The notes under the pieces: model-generated
The model's database searches: none
What the model was told of the DNA's origin: nothing
The model's input: the letters and a program-made list of their open reading frames with translations, nothing else
Shown here: positions 11,601 through 25,900 of the stretch, piece by piece
Numbering within the stretch: position 1 is the first letter of the stretch
Layout: each line of letters opens with the position of its first letter
Source of the DNA: Microplitis mediator
Taxonomy: Eukaryota > Arthropoda > Insecta > Hymenoptera > Braconidae
Assembly (NCBI RefSeq): GCF_029852145.1
Contig: NC_079973.1
Coordinates: forward strand, 21,470,422-21,534,421
Length of the DNA: 64,000 bases
Direction of reading: 5' to 3'
Translations under genes and position numbers: made by a program

Positions 11601-14600
11601 ATTCATTACCAAAGTACAGCCATCTCAAGAGACTCTTTGACATTATTACGTCATTCTCCAGATCAGTATATGCCGTCTCACGATCACGGCGAACTATGTC
11701 AATTAATATATCCACCGAATGCTCGAAATAATTGTACGTTGTGTGATACTGCTTCTTCATTTTCGATGATATGTATGGTGAATTATTTTTATTACTAGAG
11801 TTCATATGTTTTTGCTGGCGATCTATTATCGCGTAGATCTGATCCTTTGCTTGCTTCAGTACTAATGTTAGTAAATAAACTAAATTTTCAATCGGGCTGG
11901 ATCTCGCATCGGTTCTCAGTGACAAATTCAAAAATGAACACTCATTCAACAGATTCTAGAACAAATTAATTGATTAATTTCAATTCAATTTGCGGGAAGG
12001 ATTATTTTGATGACAGAAAATTATTTTATAATGAATTGAACCTGCATTGCGAGTTCTTTTACTTTGAGAACTTGGTTTATAACAAGTCCTAAGTACGTCA
12101 ATTGTCGGGTACTGTAACCATAGTGTCCTCCCATAGTTCCACGAGGTAAAGAGGCCATTACGTGGCGCCAGCGCACAATCAGTTCACTCTCAAGAATGTC
12201 ACTTGGTCGAGGATCTACTGAAGTCAAGTTCAACGAGTACTGGTGAAGGGTAAGTAGATACAATTCCAAAAGACGTGCATCTGAGACATAAGAATCTTCA
12301 TGGTGAAGAATTCCTCCTTGACACACAAAAGTTACATTTTTAAATTAATTTTATAACCCAATTCGTTCTTTATTTCCATCACGTTAATTTTTTATTTCAT
12401 TTCTTATAAAAAAAAAAATTTATACAGTAAAAAAAATTCATTTCAAGAAATAATTGTTTGTTTAAAAAAATATATATAATTATATAAATTCTCTTTTATC
12501 GTAAAGCTCCACAAGAATTTTTTTCTTTTACATTCAGTACTGTAATAAATAACCGATAAGCTAGTGCATGAATTTTCAATCGTACGGATAAATCTTTAAA
12601 GCAAAAAGTGTGCAGCGAACTCACGGTTCTTTTGTTAACGCGTTATCTGTTATTATAACCCAAAGCTACCACACAAGATCGAAATAGAATAAATATTTCT
12701 CGGTACTTGACCACACTTACTATTTTAACCGACTTTTTTCCGCAAATTTTTTCTTTTATTATCATCCCAATTATTTAAACTACCTCGAATAATTTAACGC
12801 AGCGAGTGTGCTACGATACATTTTAAAATAAAACGTACCCATTTTTTCAGGATAAATTATTATGTATTTATGCACTTGAATTATTCTCATCATTTTTTTA
12901 AACTTGTTTTCTCTTTTTTTAAATTTCTTTAGCTCAACGAAGAGAAAAAGCCAAACCAGTTGACACCACGAGAATATATTTCAAAAAGAGGTATATATTT
13001 CAGCTAAAGTATGCTTTGGTCTCTATCCTCATCCGCTCACTGACGGCTTATCACGCACACGCCATAAAAGATGTAAGATTTCCATTCATTGAAACATTAT
13101 GCAGGATTTCTTTCACCGGAATGACATGCAAATGCATTGAAAGATATAAAGTGAAGAAGCTTGCAGTTTTATTTATACAATTCAAAAAAAAACAATTAAG
13201 GGAACGAAATTTTTACGAATTATTTTAAATTCTGTAGCTCAGCGAAAAAATTTTCGTACAAAAATATTGTCAATTTCTTTACATTTTGTGGAAAATTTTA
13301 AATCGTAAAACTATTTTTACATTTTTTTTACAATTTATCATTTCCAGAATACTATACACTGTAATGATATTTCGTTTTTGATAAATTTTTATGGATTATT
13401 GTTATGAGTTACAAATCAATATTTGACAGTGCATTTTTTGTTACACGCTGAGAAAAAAATGCTAACTATCATCATCCTGCAATGGGAAATGATCACTATC
13501 TGTATGTGATAATCATTATCATGCTTTTATGTTAACTATTCGTTTCTCGTACTCTCTAAACATGAATAAGTGAAATAAGTGAATATTCACTAATTCTAAG
13601 TGCCAACCGAACCACTTTTTGAAATCAGTGGTTCGGTTTGCACTTGGAATTAGTAAATATTCACTTATTTCACTTATTCATATTTAAAGAGTATAGTAAT
13701 ATTTACTATTGCCGATAGTAATAGTTACCATCTAAATAGTAACATTTCTTATGCCTGAAAAATTTTTTAATTTTGCCTTCTGAGACAGTAATGATTACCA
13801 TCACGGATAAGAATAGTTACTATCTCCGATAGTAATAGTTACCAGCTAGATAATGATATTTCTTATGCCTGAAAAATTTTCAAATTCTGCCTTCTGAGAT
13901 AGTAATGATTGTCATCTCGGATAAGAATGCTTATCATCTCCGATAAGAAAAGTTAACACAAAAGAATGAGAATCATTAAAATGTAAAGATGGGAATAATT
14001 ACTTCTTTAATATGGGAAGTACTCTCTAAACATGAATTAGTGAAAATAAGTGAATATTCACTACACGGTAAGAAATATTTTACGGATATCACTATGCCAG
14101 TATGGGCGTGAACGCCATACTGTATAGTATCGAAGATTTTTATAGGTTATAAAATTGTTTGCATAGATGATTCAACCATTGCGGGAATAGTAACATTGGC
14201 AATAGTTGTTACGGACGCCGCAATGTCAGTATGGCCGTCGGGCCCATTCTGCGTTGCCATATCCACATTGCTTCTAGCCGATAAACCTAGTCTAACGACA
14301 TCTATATAGTTTTAGTGATAATACGATAGTATACATTGATTAAGATGCCAGAAATTATGGCGGGAAAAACTAGTAGCATTGTGCCCTCGGCATTGTAGTA
14401 TGGGTCTCAAGGCCATGCTGTTTCGCCGTGCCAGCTATGCATACGTGTGAGCAATACAATAGCTCCGGTACTATACAGTATAGTAAATATCGCCATACTT
14501 CTGGGACTCTTTACAATACTGTCTTGGAATATTTTCTATGCGATTTAAGTATCTGTCTTGAGACCATACCAGCATGGTGTTGAACGTCATGCATTTCTTA

Positions 14601-16941
14601 CCGTGTAATTCAAAGTGCAAATCGAACCACTAATTCCAAAAAGTGGTTTCATTGGCAGTCTGAATTAGTGAATATTCACTTATTTCACTTATTCATGTTT
14701 AGAGAGTATTACCAATTTTTTTTCAGCGTGTAAGTATTTAATTATGGTTATAATTATGATTAATGAAAATAATTTTATTTGACAATAATTACTTAATTAT
14801 TCGTGTTTTGGTTACTTTGTCCTTATTTTACGATTAACATGACTGCGGATTAGAGACTTTTCTTATTTTACTGGCCTAGATATGTAATATACCATTTTTC
14901 AGTATGCTTTCCGTAAAATGAAAACTTAAATACTTGTAAAAAAACAAAAAAATTAATCATGATTCAATTGCTTTTTACTTTGAATAAGAAAAAAATTTAG
15001 TTGAATAATCTAATTATTGAAAAAATAATTTGATTTATCCATTAATAAAAAATAATTTTTCAATTAATTAAATTTAGAAAATTAAATAATTTTTTTAAGC
15101 GATGATCTCATTGAATTATTAAAATAAATTATTTTTTTGACTTATGATACGCCTTATTCAATTAACTTGTAAACAGACGTTTCCTCAGACAATTAAGTTA
15201 GCAAATGACAAACTCGATGGGCTTTCACGTATACACACCATCAAGTAAGGACACGCCATTGGCGTGGGTTCCTATCAATACAAATTTCCACATGGCCGAT
15301 CAATTCAATCTCCTCGAGCTATCGATAATATTTCAGTTTAATTTTAAATATAAAAACCCATCAACGCTCATAATAGAATCGAAAAAAATACTTAACTGTA
15401 TTAAAATATTTCTTTGTTACGTAATTTTAATTAAAAATAGTTGACTCTTAATTAATATTAATTAGTAATTTATTTCTATTGAAATATATCGGCAAAAAGA
15501 AGTTAAGCGCCCTCATTAAAATAAATTACCTGCGCGTTGTTTACTTTGATATCGCATTTCTATAAAAACATAAAAATATTCCAAGGAAAATAATATAACC
15601 GTTAATTAATTTACCAAAAGTAACAAGGAAAAATAAGTAAGAAGTCAGAATTAATTAGAGTAATAATCAAGTAAATAATAAGAGCTAAATAGAAACATTA
15701 TTGAAAAACTATCCATAATTAACACCTTTAATCTAATGGCTGCCAAACACTGTACAGTGTCAAGTAACACAAAGTACCTGACATATGTCATAAACATATG
15801 TTCCTTTATGATGCTTTTTATAATTTAATTTATAATAAATTCTGAAGGTGTAACACAATTGAAATTTCACACCTTTGAACATGCGCATGCATATGCACAT
15901 GATATCGACATAGTAATTATCATCTTGTCATCTATACGAGTTTAAACATAAACGTCAAAGCTGAAACTTGATAATTAACGACGATGGATAATTTTCAAAC
16001 ACGATATTACATACCACAAGATGCTGCTGAGCTTAATACAATATATGTGTATATATATATATATGTGCATATTACATATGAAATGAAGTTGGTCGATAAT
16101 GTCGTATAATTTGAGCATCGCAGTCTCATGAGTTCGAGGACGCCAGTCTGGCGAATGTGATGAAAAGTTTGCTAACAAACTTATTGCGATACAAATCCAG
16201 GCGTTATTTTACTTAACTATATTTATATATAGGTATAATTAATTAAATAAACATAATTTACTTTACGTAGCAGACATCGCTGATTAAATAAATGAAATTT
16301 TTTATCACAAGCAATTAAATGCTGGTTGTAGAAATAATGACAGGAATACGATGCTTTTTAATTACGAACCTCTAGCTTCCGTTTTAGCGGCGACGACCAC
16401 GACGACTAGAAACATTGCGAACCGGAACGTAGTTGGCCGCAAAAATTTTGTGCATCCGGATACGAGAGCTTTAAAGCTAACTAACAAGGATGAGATTACG
16501 GACACCGTAATCCAAACAATTTTCTCTTTATTAATCACAGGAGGATTCACTTTTTTATTTATTACCGTTACGCATACTTGATTAAATAGTTTTAAATCGT
16601 CGGAATTTAATTTTATTTGATACTATTGCTTTGTTTAAATAAATAAAGAAAGGAATTTTTATTATTACTATTATTAGTATTTTTTTTTTTTTATAATAAA
16701 AAAAATTTTATAAGCCACACGGAAAGGCAGTTTGCAATATTGTCCCGCCGATATTGCGCTCGCACCAGAGGATACATCTTGTCGTAGTCGTCGTAGTAGT
16801 TTTCACTATCTTTTTGGTACAATATAAAGCACTGAAAATAGTATGAGACTATCGGAGTGTAAGGTTGAGTTAAAAGCTGAGACGCAGCAGTCCGAATAAC
16901 AAGTTCATATTTTTTTTCTTTATATTTTTAAAAATTTCTTT

Positions 16942-16976
<35 letters not shown>

Positions 16977-19900
16977 CTGTGCCAAATAAAATCGATATTG
17001 TTTTTCGATCCCATACGAAAATTAAATTTTAAAAAATTGGGTACCAAGTTGGGGCCCTCCAAATCAATTACAAAACGCGCGATCGCTTAAATAAGATTTC
17101 TTATTTAAATGACATAGAAAAATTTTTTTTTTAATTTTGAAATTTTATAATTCATTAACGGATCAATAAATTGAAACGACTGTAACATATTTTTGTAGAG
17201 AATCGAATACTAGACAAAAAAAAAGGTCTTTTATAAATTTTTGATAAATCTAATTATCCAAAAGTTACTTTTTCGAAAATTTTAGTTTTTTTCCCCAATA
17301 ATTAATTTGTAAAGCCTGTAATTTTTGAATTATGAGATTAAAAAATTACTAGATAACATATTTTGATTGCAAAAGAAATGATCTACAAAAAAGATCTATG
17401 ACATTTTGCGATGACTGACAGTTTTGCTGAAAAATTAAAAATAATGGAAATTTACCATAAATTTGAATTTAAGCTTAACTAACTTTTGAACGGTTAGATT
17501 TACCAAAAAATTATAAGAAACCTGTTTTGTAGAGTATTAGATTCCATGCAAAAATAAGTTGTGGTCGTTTCAATCTATTGACCCGTTAAGGAGTTATAAA
17601 ATTTCAAAGTTAAAAATAATGTTTCTCATGTTATTTTTCGGTAGCCGCTACCGATTATTTCGGTAACTGCAACCGATTACTTCGGTTCTACTGACGAATT
17701 TCAGTGGACATGAAAAAACTATTACTGAAAGATGTTACACGGGATGTATATACGAGTGTGTGTGCGTGTGCGTGCGCGCGTGTGTGTCCGTGCATGTGTG
17801 CACGCCTGTGTGTGTATGTGTGTGCGTCTGTGTACGCGTGTGTGTGAGAGTGTGTGCGTAACTTATACCAAAAAAATCGGTAATAACTACCGAATTAATC
17901 GGTAACGGCTACTGAAAATTATTTACGCGAGCGCGTATTTTGTACTTGAGTTGAAGGGCCCAATTTGGTACCTATATTTTTTTTATGTTGCATGCAACGT
18001 AATTTTCGCACGGAACCGAAAAATAAAACTATCGATTTTATGCGGCACAGTAATATATAGTATACTACATGTATATATGTACTTAGTAAATACTTATATT
18101 ATAAATGAAACATTTATCTACGTGATAGAAATAAATAAAAATACATACCATAAAGACGTACCTTTGGCACACTGCAACATCACGTTGCAACGTGGATGAA
18201 AGTAACACCGCAAACTCTGACACCTGAGGGCAGTGACCAATTCGTCGAGTGCCAGTAAAACGTGACGTGAGAGACTGTCAGGAGACCAACCCCTTAGAGG
18301 ATCTGGTCCTGCTCTCTCCAGTGACCACCAGTGTATCGTACGTACAATGTGACGTGTTACCACTCTCAGTGTGTCCTAATACATATCACAAATTAATATC
18401 ACTTTTTGCATCATATATTTATCGTTACGTTCTATATGCAGTCCGCCATAGAAGAGGTAAATAATTATTACCTCATGGTTCTATTTAGTGTTTGAGTTAT
18501 TTTATGGTAATTGAAATATTAATTATTTGGTTATTGAGTGTAATTGCATTTGAATCCAAGTATTTAACTTTGAAGCTTGTAACCAATTACTAGTATTTGC
18601 ATTATGCGACTGTCTGTGTGGTTAAGGGCAAATATATAGTTTTTTTATATTTTTATGTGTATTATGTACACACGTGTACATGATAAATATATTTACCTTA
18701 AATGTTTGGTTTCAATAAATAATAACAGTTTAAATAATTTACAAAGAAATGTATATATATTTAGGAAATGGTTTTCTACCGGTCTGCAATTAATCGAAAC
18801 AACATAAAGTTAAAAGTGTGTAACCGTAATGACAACTATGACAATAAACAGTATAAACATTTCCTATTACAAAGTTTGATTATCTCACAAGCCTTGTCTC
18901 CGGTTGTCAATAGAAAAGAGAAATTTTATACGTCGTATAAAGTTGTAGATGAAGTTTAAACTAGATAACGGAAATAGAACATAACGGAAAACGAACAGCA
19001 GTAACAGAAGTAGTAGTAATAGTAGTAATAGTGGTAGTGGTATAATACGAATCTAGAAGAGACAGAGGGATAAAGAAAAAGATATGGAGAGAAATAAGAC
19101 AGAGTAGCACACAGGAAGCTTGTGAAGGAAGTTTTACGCGAAAGTCCCATGAAAATGCTGTCGAAAACTTATCCCCCAGACAGTTGTGTTTTCCGAAACG
19201 AGGTCTCTATGAACTGTGCGATTGCGCCAGATCTTTGATCTCACAAAAGATCAGCTTCAAGTTTGTGCCAAAAGTTGGCTCTTTGCACTGACGGAAAGTA
19301 AAAGCTCCGCAGGCGGCGGCTTTTTTGTTTTATCTCCCCCTCTTTCTTCCTTTTCAAAAGGATTAGTAAACACAAAAACAATCACAGTCATACCAATTAC
19401 TTTTATTTTTATGCACACAAAACTCCACTTGTTCCTCGATCTTCAAACAGAAAGGCCAGTACATAACTTTAATTATCTATTTAACATTTCGTTTTACTTT
19501 ATCGATAAATAAATAAATGATATTTAAAAAAGTATACGAAAATCTGTAAATAAATCATGAATAACTGCTATAAATTTAAATAAACTATTTACATGCAACG
19601 AACACAAAAAACTCAAGCAACCCTTTGACCTACAAACGTTTTTTTCTTTCACACTTTGAAGTTTAATGTAAACAGAACGGAATTTTCCGTTGCATTTAAA
19701 ACTGCCAAAGAAAGCAGAAAAAGTATGAGGTAAAGAGTTACATATGACTTACATACATAAAAAAATATGTATATCATTTTTTGTGCTTGAATATCACAAC
19801 CTCTACCTCTTATTCATTTTTTTGAATACTTTTTTTTTCATGTACTTTGTGCAAACTCACGCGGAAAAAGCCTTTTCTCTTGGATGGTTTACCTTAAAAA

Positions 19901-22900
19901 CTGTAAAGAAAAACGAAATTGAATCTACAACTTCTCACATTTCTCTGGAGACGTTGGTTACATTCAACATTCATAAGTGAATTGGGACGTGCCTTTACAA
20001 CAATCACCTGGGACAATGTTGGCTCATTGTTTATTCGTCTCCAATAATTCGGTAACGACCTGATTCACCGCAGGAATCTTAAATCAATTCAACTTTTCTC
20101 ATTATTGCATAAACTCTAGTTATCTTTTTTCTCTTTAGCTTCGACCAAAGCTCTAGCATCAAAAGTTTTCCTGCGGTGAAAATAATAAAAAAAAAAAATT
20201 ACTAATTAATTACTGGAACGCGGAGAATTTTTTAAAAAAACATGCAATTATCACTTTGAAAGGAATTGTATTTACTTAATTACACTTTGAAATATTACTT
20301 CTACACAGGAGAATGAAATTAATAAAGGTGGAAAATTAATGCAATAGTAGGTGGTAACAAAGGCTTATTAAAATGAAAATAAAGATAGATAAATGTATTA
20401 AAAAATTTTGTACACGGTGAAATAATTAAATGAAATGAACGGTAATGTATTTTTATAATTATTTAAAAAACATGGAAGTATAATTACGGAAAGACCACAA
20501 CACTACAAGCCGGTTGTATAACGCATACGTTATCAAGAAATAAAATAATTTTTTTCAGCTACACTAAAAAATTGGGTGTGAATTCAAGTGATTATGGATT
20601 TCATTTAAATCCAAATTCATTCCGATTTAGAGTTTTAGTATTAACAGGAGTTATCAAATATTTTCGGCTGACTTTTTTTCGGAACCAAAATCTCGAAATA
20701 CAAAATACAGACCACACATTGATGCACTACTGTCTAATCTAGCGAAATGCGCTTTAATTGTTTGATAGTAGTTGTTTGTTTAAAAGAAAAACTCGGCCAA
20801 AGTTTCTATTTACTGCACAAGTGCAACAAAGATCGTACCGTTCGTGGGCTTGAGTGTAATAGAGAGAAAAGTGCGAACCCCTCTGAAAAGAAACTCCTTT
20901 CAGAAGTTAATTATGTTCCTGAAGGTCGGAACTGTTTTTGCTGAACGAAAATAAAGAAACAAAATGAAAAATAAAAAATCTACTGGATCTAGATTTCTGA
21001 AATGTTTCGCTTAGGTGCTAGTATGCCAGCCGAAAATTTTAGGCCATCCCCAACTTCCGGAACTACCCCTTAAGTCTTAAGTCATCCTTAAGCAGTCAAA
21101 TTACATAGATTTTTTTCATTTTCACTGCGCGAAAAACGTTCCAATCTTCAGGTTCATAGTCAATTTCACTCCGAACCGGAGTTTTAGTATTAAAATAAAC
21201 TCCCCTTTGGAGTCAATTTTACTTCAAAGGGATCAAATAAATACGCAGTCATCCGCTATGCCTTCACTCTGGATTTAATCGACGATTTTTGTACAGCGTA
21301 CAGAAAATAAAAGCGAAAAAAGTAACCCTTAGTTTTTTTTTAGTAAATTTTTTCAACAACTCTTACTCCGTACTCTTTTTTACTTGATTCAGTCCCGCAA
21401 CAGTCCATAAAAAAGTTTTCATCTAGTTTGAACGTCACACGATAATATAAAAGTGATTTTAAAGAAATAAACTATAAAGTTATGAAAATAAAAGTAAAGT
21501 TGAGTTATACAATACTTTTTGTTTCATGGATAAATTTAATGGTAATCTCCCACGTAGTTGATCTAATATATACATGAGCACAGATTCCGTCAACGTTGGT
21601 ACACTTTCGTCTGAATAATGCTGACTCATGATTGTCTCGGCAGCTGGAGCACGAAGACGCCAAAGTGTTGCACGATCCTCACAACGAGCACTGGGATAAG
21701 GACCCACTGCCACTGCGTACATCCCCTTTAAATGTATATGTATATATTTGCAAATAAAATAAATTAAGATGATTATAACTAACACTCTTGAAATGATATA
21801 CTTGTTATGGAAATTAAAATTACTAAATCTCTGAGCGATTATACTGAAGCTATTTTACTTGAGTCAACATCTTGATATACATTTTAATTTAATTATATTT
21901 TATGTGCACATTGCTGGCATTACATTTTTGTCGGAGTTGTTATTTTAAATTTTAAACGAATGGTAAATTTTTATTTAATATTAATATTTTAAATGTTTTC
22001 AAGCAAATTCATTCTGTTAAAAATATGAAAAACTGAACTCTCGATTATCGAAATCGTTTTTTTGCATCAACACACTGCGTAGCTTCAAAAGAATTTGTGG
22101 GATAAAATTTAAATTGAATTTTTCCATGCAAACAATTCTGGTGGGATTTAAAACTACAAAAAAAAATTATTTGTAATTTCTCAATTATCCGATACTTTTT
22201 TTTCACTATAAATTCGTGAACTATCGGTAGATAAGAATGATCCTGAAGTTTGTAGATAATTAACGATTTTCGGAAACTGCTTTTCAACAAATAAATTACA
22301 AAAAATATGCACATGTAGAAAATTAAAAAAGCTATAGGTGCAATTTTGAAAAATATTTTGTTTCGAAAAAAATCTTAAAATTATTAAACGTCAGCTAACT
22401 TCAGTATCATAGATAATATTGTAACGAATGTGAAACTGATCTTTTAAAATATTTGAATTATTAGAAAACAAATGCCTTCTTCTCTTGTTTTATAGATGCG
22501 CGACTAAAGTCAGTCAGTCTTATATTGACAACATAACAGCATACATCTGTATTCAATAAACTATATCTTTGATTGCCTTTCTTTTACTGCTGTTAATTGT
22601 GGTGTTATTATTTCTATTTTAAGTGTGTTGTTATTGTAGTATAAGTAATATTAATTAATAAGTTTGAAATACTACAATTTGGTGTCAGAAGTGGGATTCG
22701 AACCCACGCCCACAATGTGGACTACACTCAGAAAATTAAATAATAGAAACTAATATCTAGTTATGGTAAAATTTCTACCATCAATCCGATAGTAGTGAAT
22801 ATTATCTAGATGATTGTATAAATCATCTAGATTGTAATATTCACCATATTTATAATAATTGTTACAATCCTGTATGTTAACTAGAGTTAATTATTATTAT

Positions 22901-25900
22901 TATTCTAAATAGTTATATTTATAATCCAGATGGTAACAGGTACCATCAGAAATTATAATTGTTACCATCTAAGGTAATAAGAATTTAATCATTTTTTCAA
23001 AGCATTCAATAATATTGATAACCACCCTTGATAGTAACTTTTATCATCCTGATGGTAATTGTTACCATCCTGATAGTAACTGTTACGAAATTTATTGCAG
23101 AAGTTATCATCCAATAATTATTAATTCCATGTAAAAAAATTATAACACTAACTATTTTTGCATTGAAAAACGTTCCAATCATTCTAGATGATTAGAATTA
23201 AAAATTTAGCATAATAAACACAATTATTTAATTTTCTGAGAATGCGAATATCATCAACCCACTGTATATTTTATCAATTCTACTACAAAAATGAGTTAAT
23301 TCTATTAATCGTAAATTTATCAAATTATTAGACAATAATTTGAAAAAAAAAAAAAAATGATCATCCGCCAGGACAAGCCTGTGCGCATCCCTCAGTCTTA
23401 AAATTCTGCACATCACTAACCCTCACCATCAGACCACATAATAACGCGAACAAATTTATACTGGATACTTCGACAAAAGAGTATTGACGTTATGTCAACG
23501 TTTACATAAATTACAAGAAATAATTAACCCGAAACCGTCTACAGTCAATTGGCTAATTAACTACAACCAGTTTACAAGGCTAGTTAAATAATCACCTCAG
23601 TAAATAATCACCTCAGTAAATGTCACGTGTCGTGTGTACGTGATGGATGATATTTAACTACTATATATATTCTCAGTAAAACATAAAACATAAACATAAA
23701 CCTACACAGTACAGGCAAAATAAACAAATAAACTCACACTCTGAGCAGCAGTATAATGAAGCAGAGCATCGCAATGATACAATGGAACACGACCTGGATA
23801 ATCAGCTAATGATGACCACAATGATACACCGACACCAATAAGTAATCTTACTTCAACATCACGTGTTTTGAAAGCATTAAAACCGATGCGTATGAGTATT
23901 CCAGAAGCATCTTCCACCAAAACTATACGATAATCTCCCGGCAACGGCTCTTTTTCCGCAGCAGCTGAAAGCGAAAAAAATTAGCATGAAAAAGAGTCAT
24001 GCCACGCGATGGTGGATTTCTGAATAAAAATAAGGGACTAAGATGCTGCTATAAGAGAAAATGGGTATTGCATTTAGAAGAAAAAATTCTATACATGATA
24101 TAATAAAAATTTCATATATTCGGCATACAAATAAGCACTTTCTTGCGGAAAATTTACATCAGGTAATTTTCGTTTTTCGTTTGTGTTGTTTTTTAAAATT
24201 TAATGATCAAAGGAAAATATTTAATGAAAAGAGAAAAAAATTAGGCGATGAAATATTAATAAAAACTGTAGACAACTGTTAAAAGTGTGTGTGGAAAGGC
24301 GTTTAAAACGAAGAAATTATTTATACGATAAAAGGTTTTACGTGACATTTTTTATCGCCTTGTAACTTTCACGGAAAATTTTTATATATTTTTGTGCGCG
24401 CAGCGGGCCATCTAGAAAAAATGATTAATTTATTTTTGTTTTTTTATATTATTTAGTTACGTTTTCAGTGCAAACGTACAGACGTTATGACACACTTTTA
24501 AATATATATTTTTCCCTCAAAGTCGTTATTTTAAATCTCTAACAGTTATAATTAAGTAACTCCACTCGACCGTACATTCTAATTTATAGGACGCGGCTTG
24601 TATTGAATTACTCGCGTGACTTGGCGTTTGCTCTACTACGACTACGACAATCGTCATGTATATACATATATATACTATAAATGGATGATATATTACTGCT
24701 GAAAGAACAAGAGGTGTTAATAAAAAAGTTAAACACAAAAAAAAAGTTATCGCGACGAAAAGACAAAAAAAATGAGAGAAAAAGTGATAAAAAGAAGCTG
24801 CAATAAATTTATACATGTATGTTTTACAAAATATTTATTAATTTACCAGGTCCGTAAAATATACGACAGTGATCAGGTTGTTTGAGAATTTTATCAAGTG
24901 TTTCTGCATCGACTATTTGTCCAGGCGATTGGCATGTTCGTTCATTCATATTGATTGTTTCTGTGGAAAAATGAAAACAACCGTTAGATTAATTGATTAA
25001 AAAGATTGAGCGGGAAATTAATAAATCCTGACAAAGATCAATATCTTATACTAGAAAGGACTATGGTATAATGTTGGATAAACTAAACAGATGGCGAATA
25101 CAAATGCAATTCGTGTGAAAACCCAACTTCCAACTTGGTACCTTGTTTTGTAGCAGCTGCCAATAAGTTTACGAGTTTGGCTTTCACGAGATCTCTCCTC
25201 AATCTTCCACCAGGACCGAGAAACTCAACCCACGATTCAATGTCTACTCCACGAATACCAAGTCTTGCAAATCCTGGTAGAGCTGCATCTTCTTCTACAC
25301 TTACTACTGTTGCTGTATTCATGTTAGGGTCGATCGATGGACTTGAGAGTGCATCAATACGAAGTAAATACTCGAATTTCAATTGCTAAAATTTTTATTT
25401 GTAAAAGTGGATAAATAAATCCGTTTGGCGGAATTTTTAATTGTAATTAAATGATTACTCTTATTATAAAATATAAATACATGGTGGAAAATATAATTTA
25501 TTAAAAATTATTTTTATTAAGTACCTTGACTCGACGATTTTCATTCAAAGATACCAAAAACATTGAAGAAAATCTGGGATCTAAGTTTCCTACTGTTGTT
25601 AACAGACGTTGCATTAATCTCTCAACAGTTGCTTCTATTTTTTTCATATCTAAAAAAATTGAAATTACATATTAATTTCATCAGCTGACAGTACGGCGAT
25701 ATTAAATAATTGAATAGAGGGACACAGTTGAAAAATATGTGTTAAATTTAAAACAAATCACATGTCCCAAACGGTCCACTCAATTTTGTATGTTAATTTA
25801 ACACATTGTACTTGTGTCAAACGGTAATACAAGTTTAGCACTTGTTGAGATCAGATAATACATTCAACTTTAGTTAAATTCACACTTGATGGTATCAAAT

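Larger units (their letters stand above)
13444..14730. mobile_element. Outer MITE E (CACGCTGAGAAAA ends), host of three further insertions
   Basis: Inverted ends CACGCTGAGAAAAAAAT and ATTTTTTTTCAGCGTG, each bordered by TA. The interior repeats GATAATGATTATCATC-type units in both orientations. It contains two copies of element D. Confidence 0.75.
12317..18161. other. Intron 7 of the Mab-21 gene, transposon-rich
   Basis: Nearly 6 kb with no recognisable coding sequence; contains the nested MITE stack at 13444-14730, the element at 16977-18054 and simple repeats. A frame at 15205-15444 is somewhat G+C-richer but matches nothing known. Confidence 0.5.

Noticed and set aside
13444..14730. CRISPR-like array from the repeated GATAATGATTATC units
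   Set aside because: Units are irregular, in both orientations and inside a eukaryotic MITE; no equal spacers.
15205..15444. 79-codon plus frame with a less A+T-rich start
   Set aside because: No family recognised and it lies inside an intron among repeats.
16351..16581. 76-codon plus frame and overlapping antisense frame
   Set aside because: Both strands are open over the same stretch and neither shows a motif; likely chance.
22680..22731. tRNA-Leu gene on the minus strand
   Set aside because: Only the 3' part is present, it includes CCA, and it directly follows an LTR; it is a primer-binding site.
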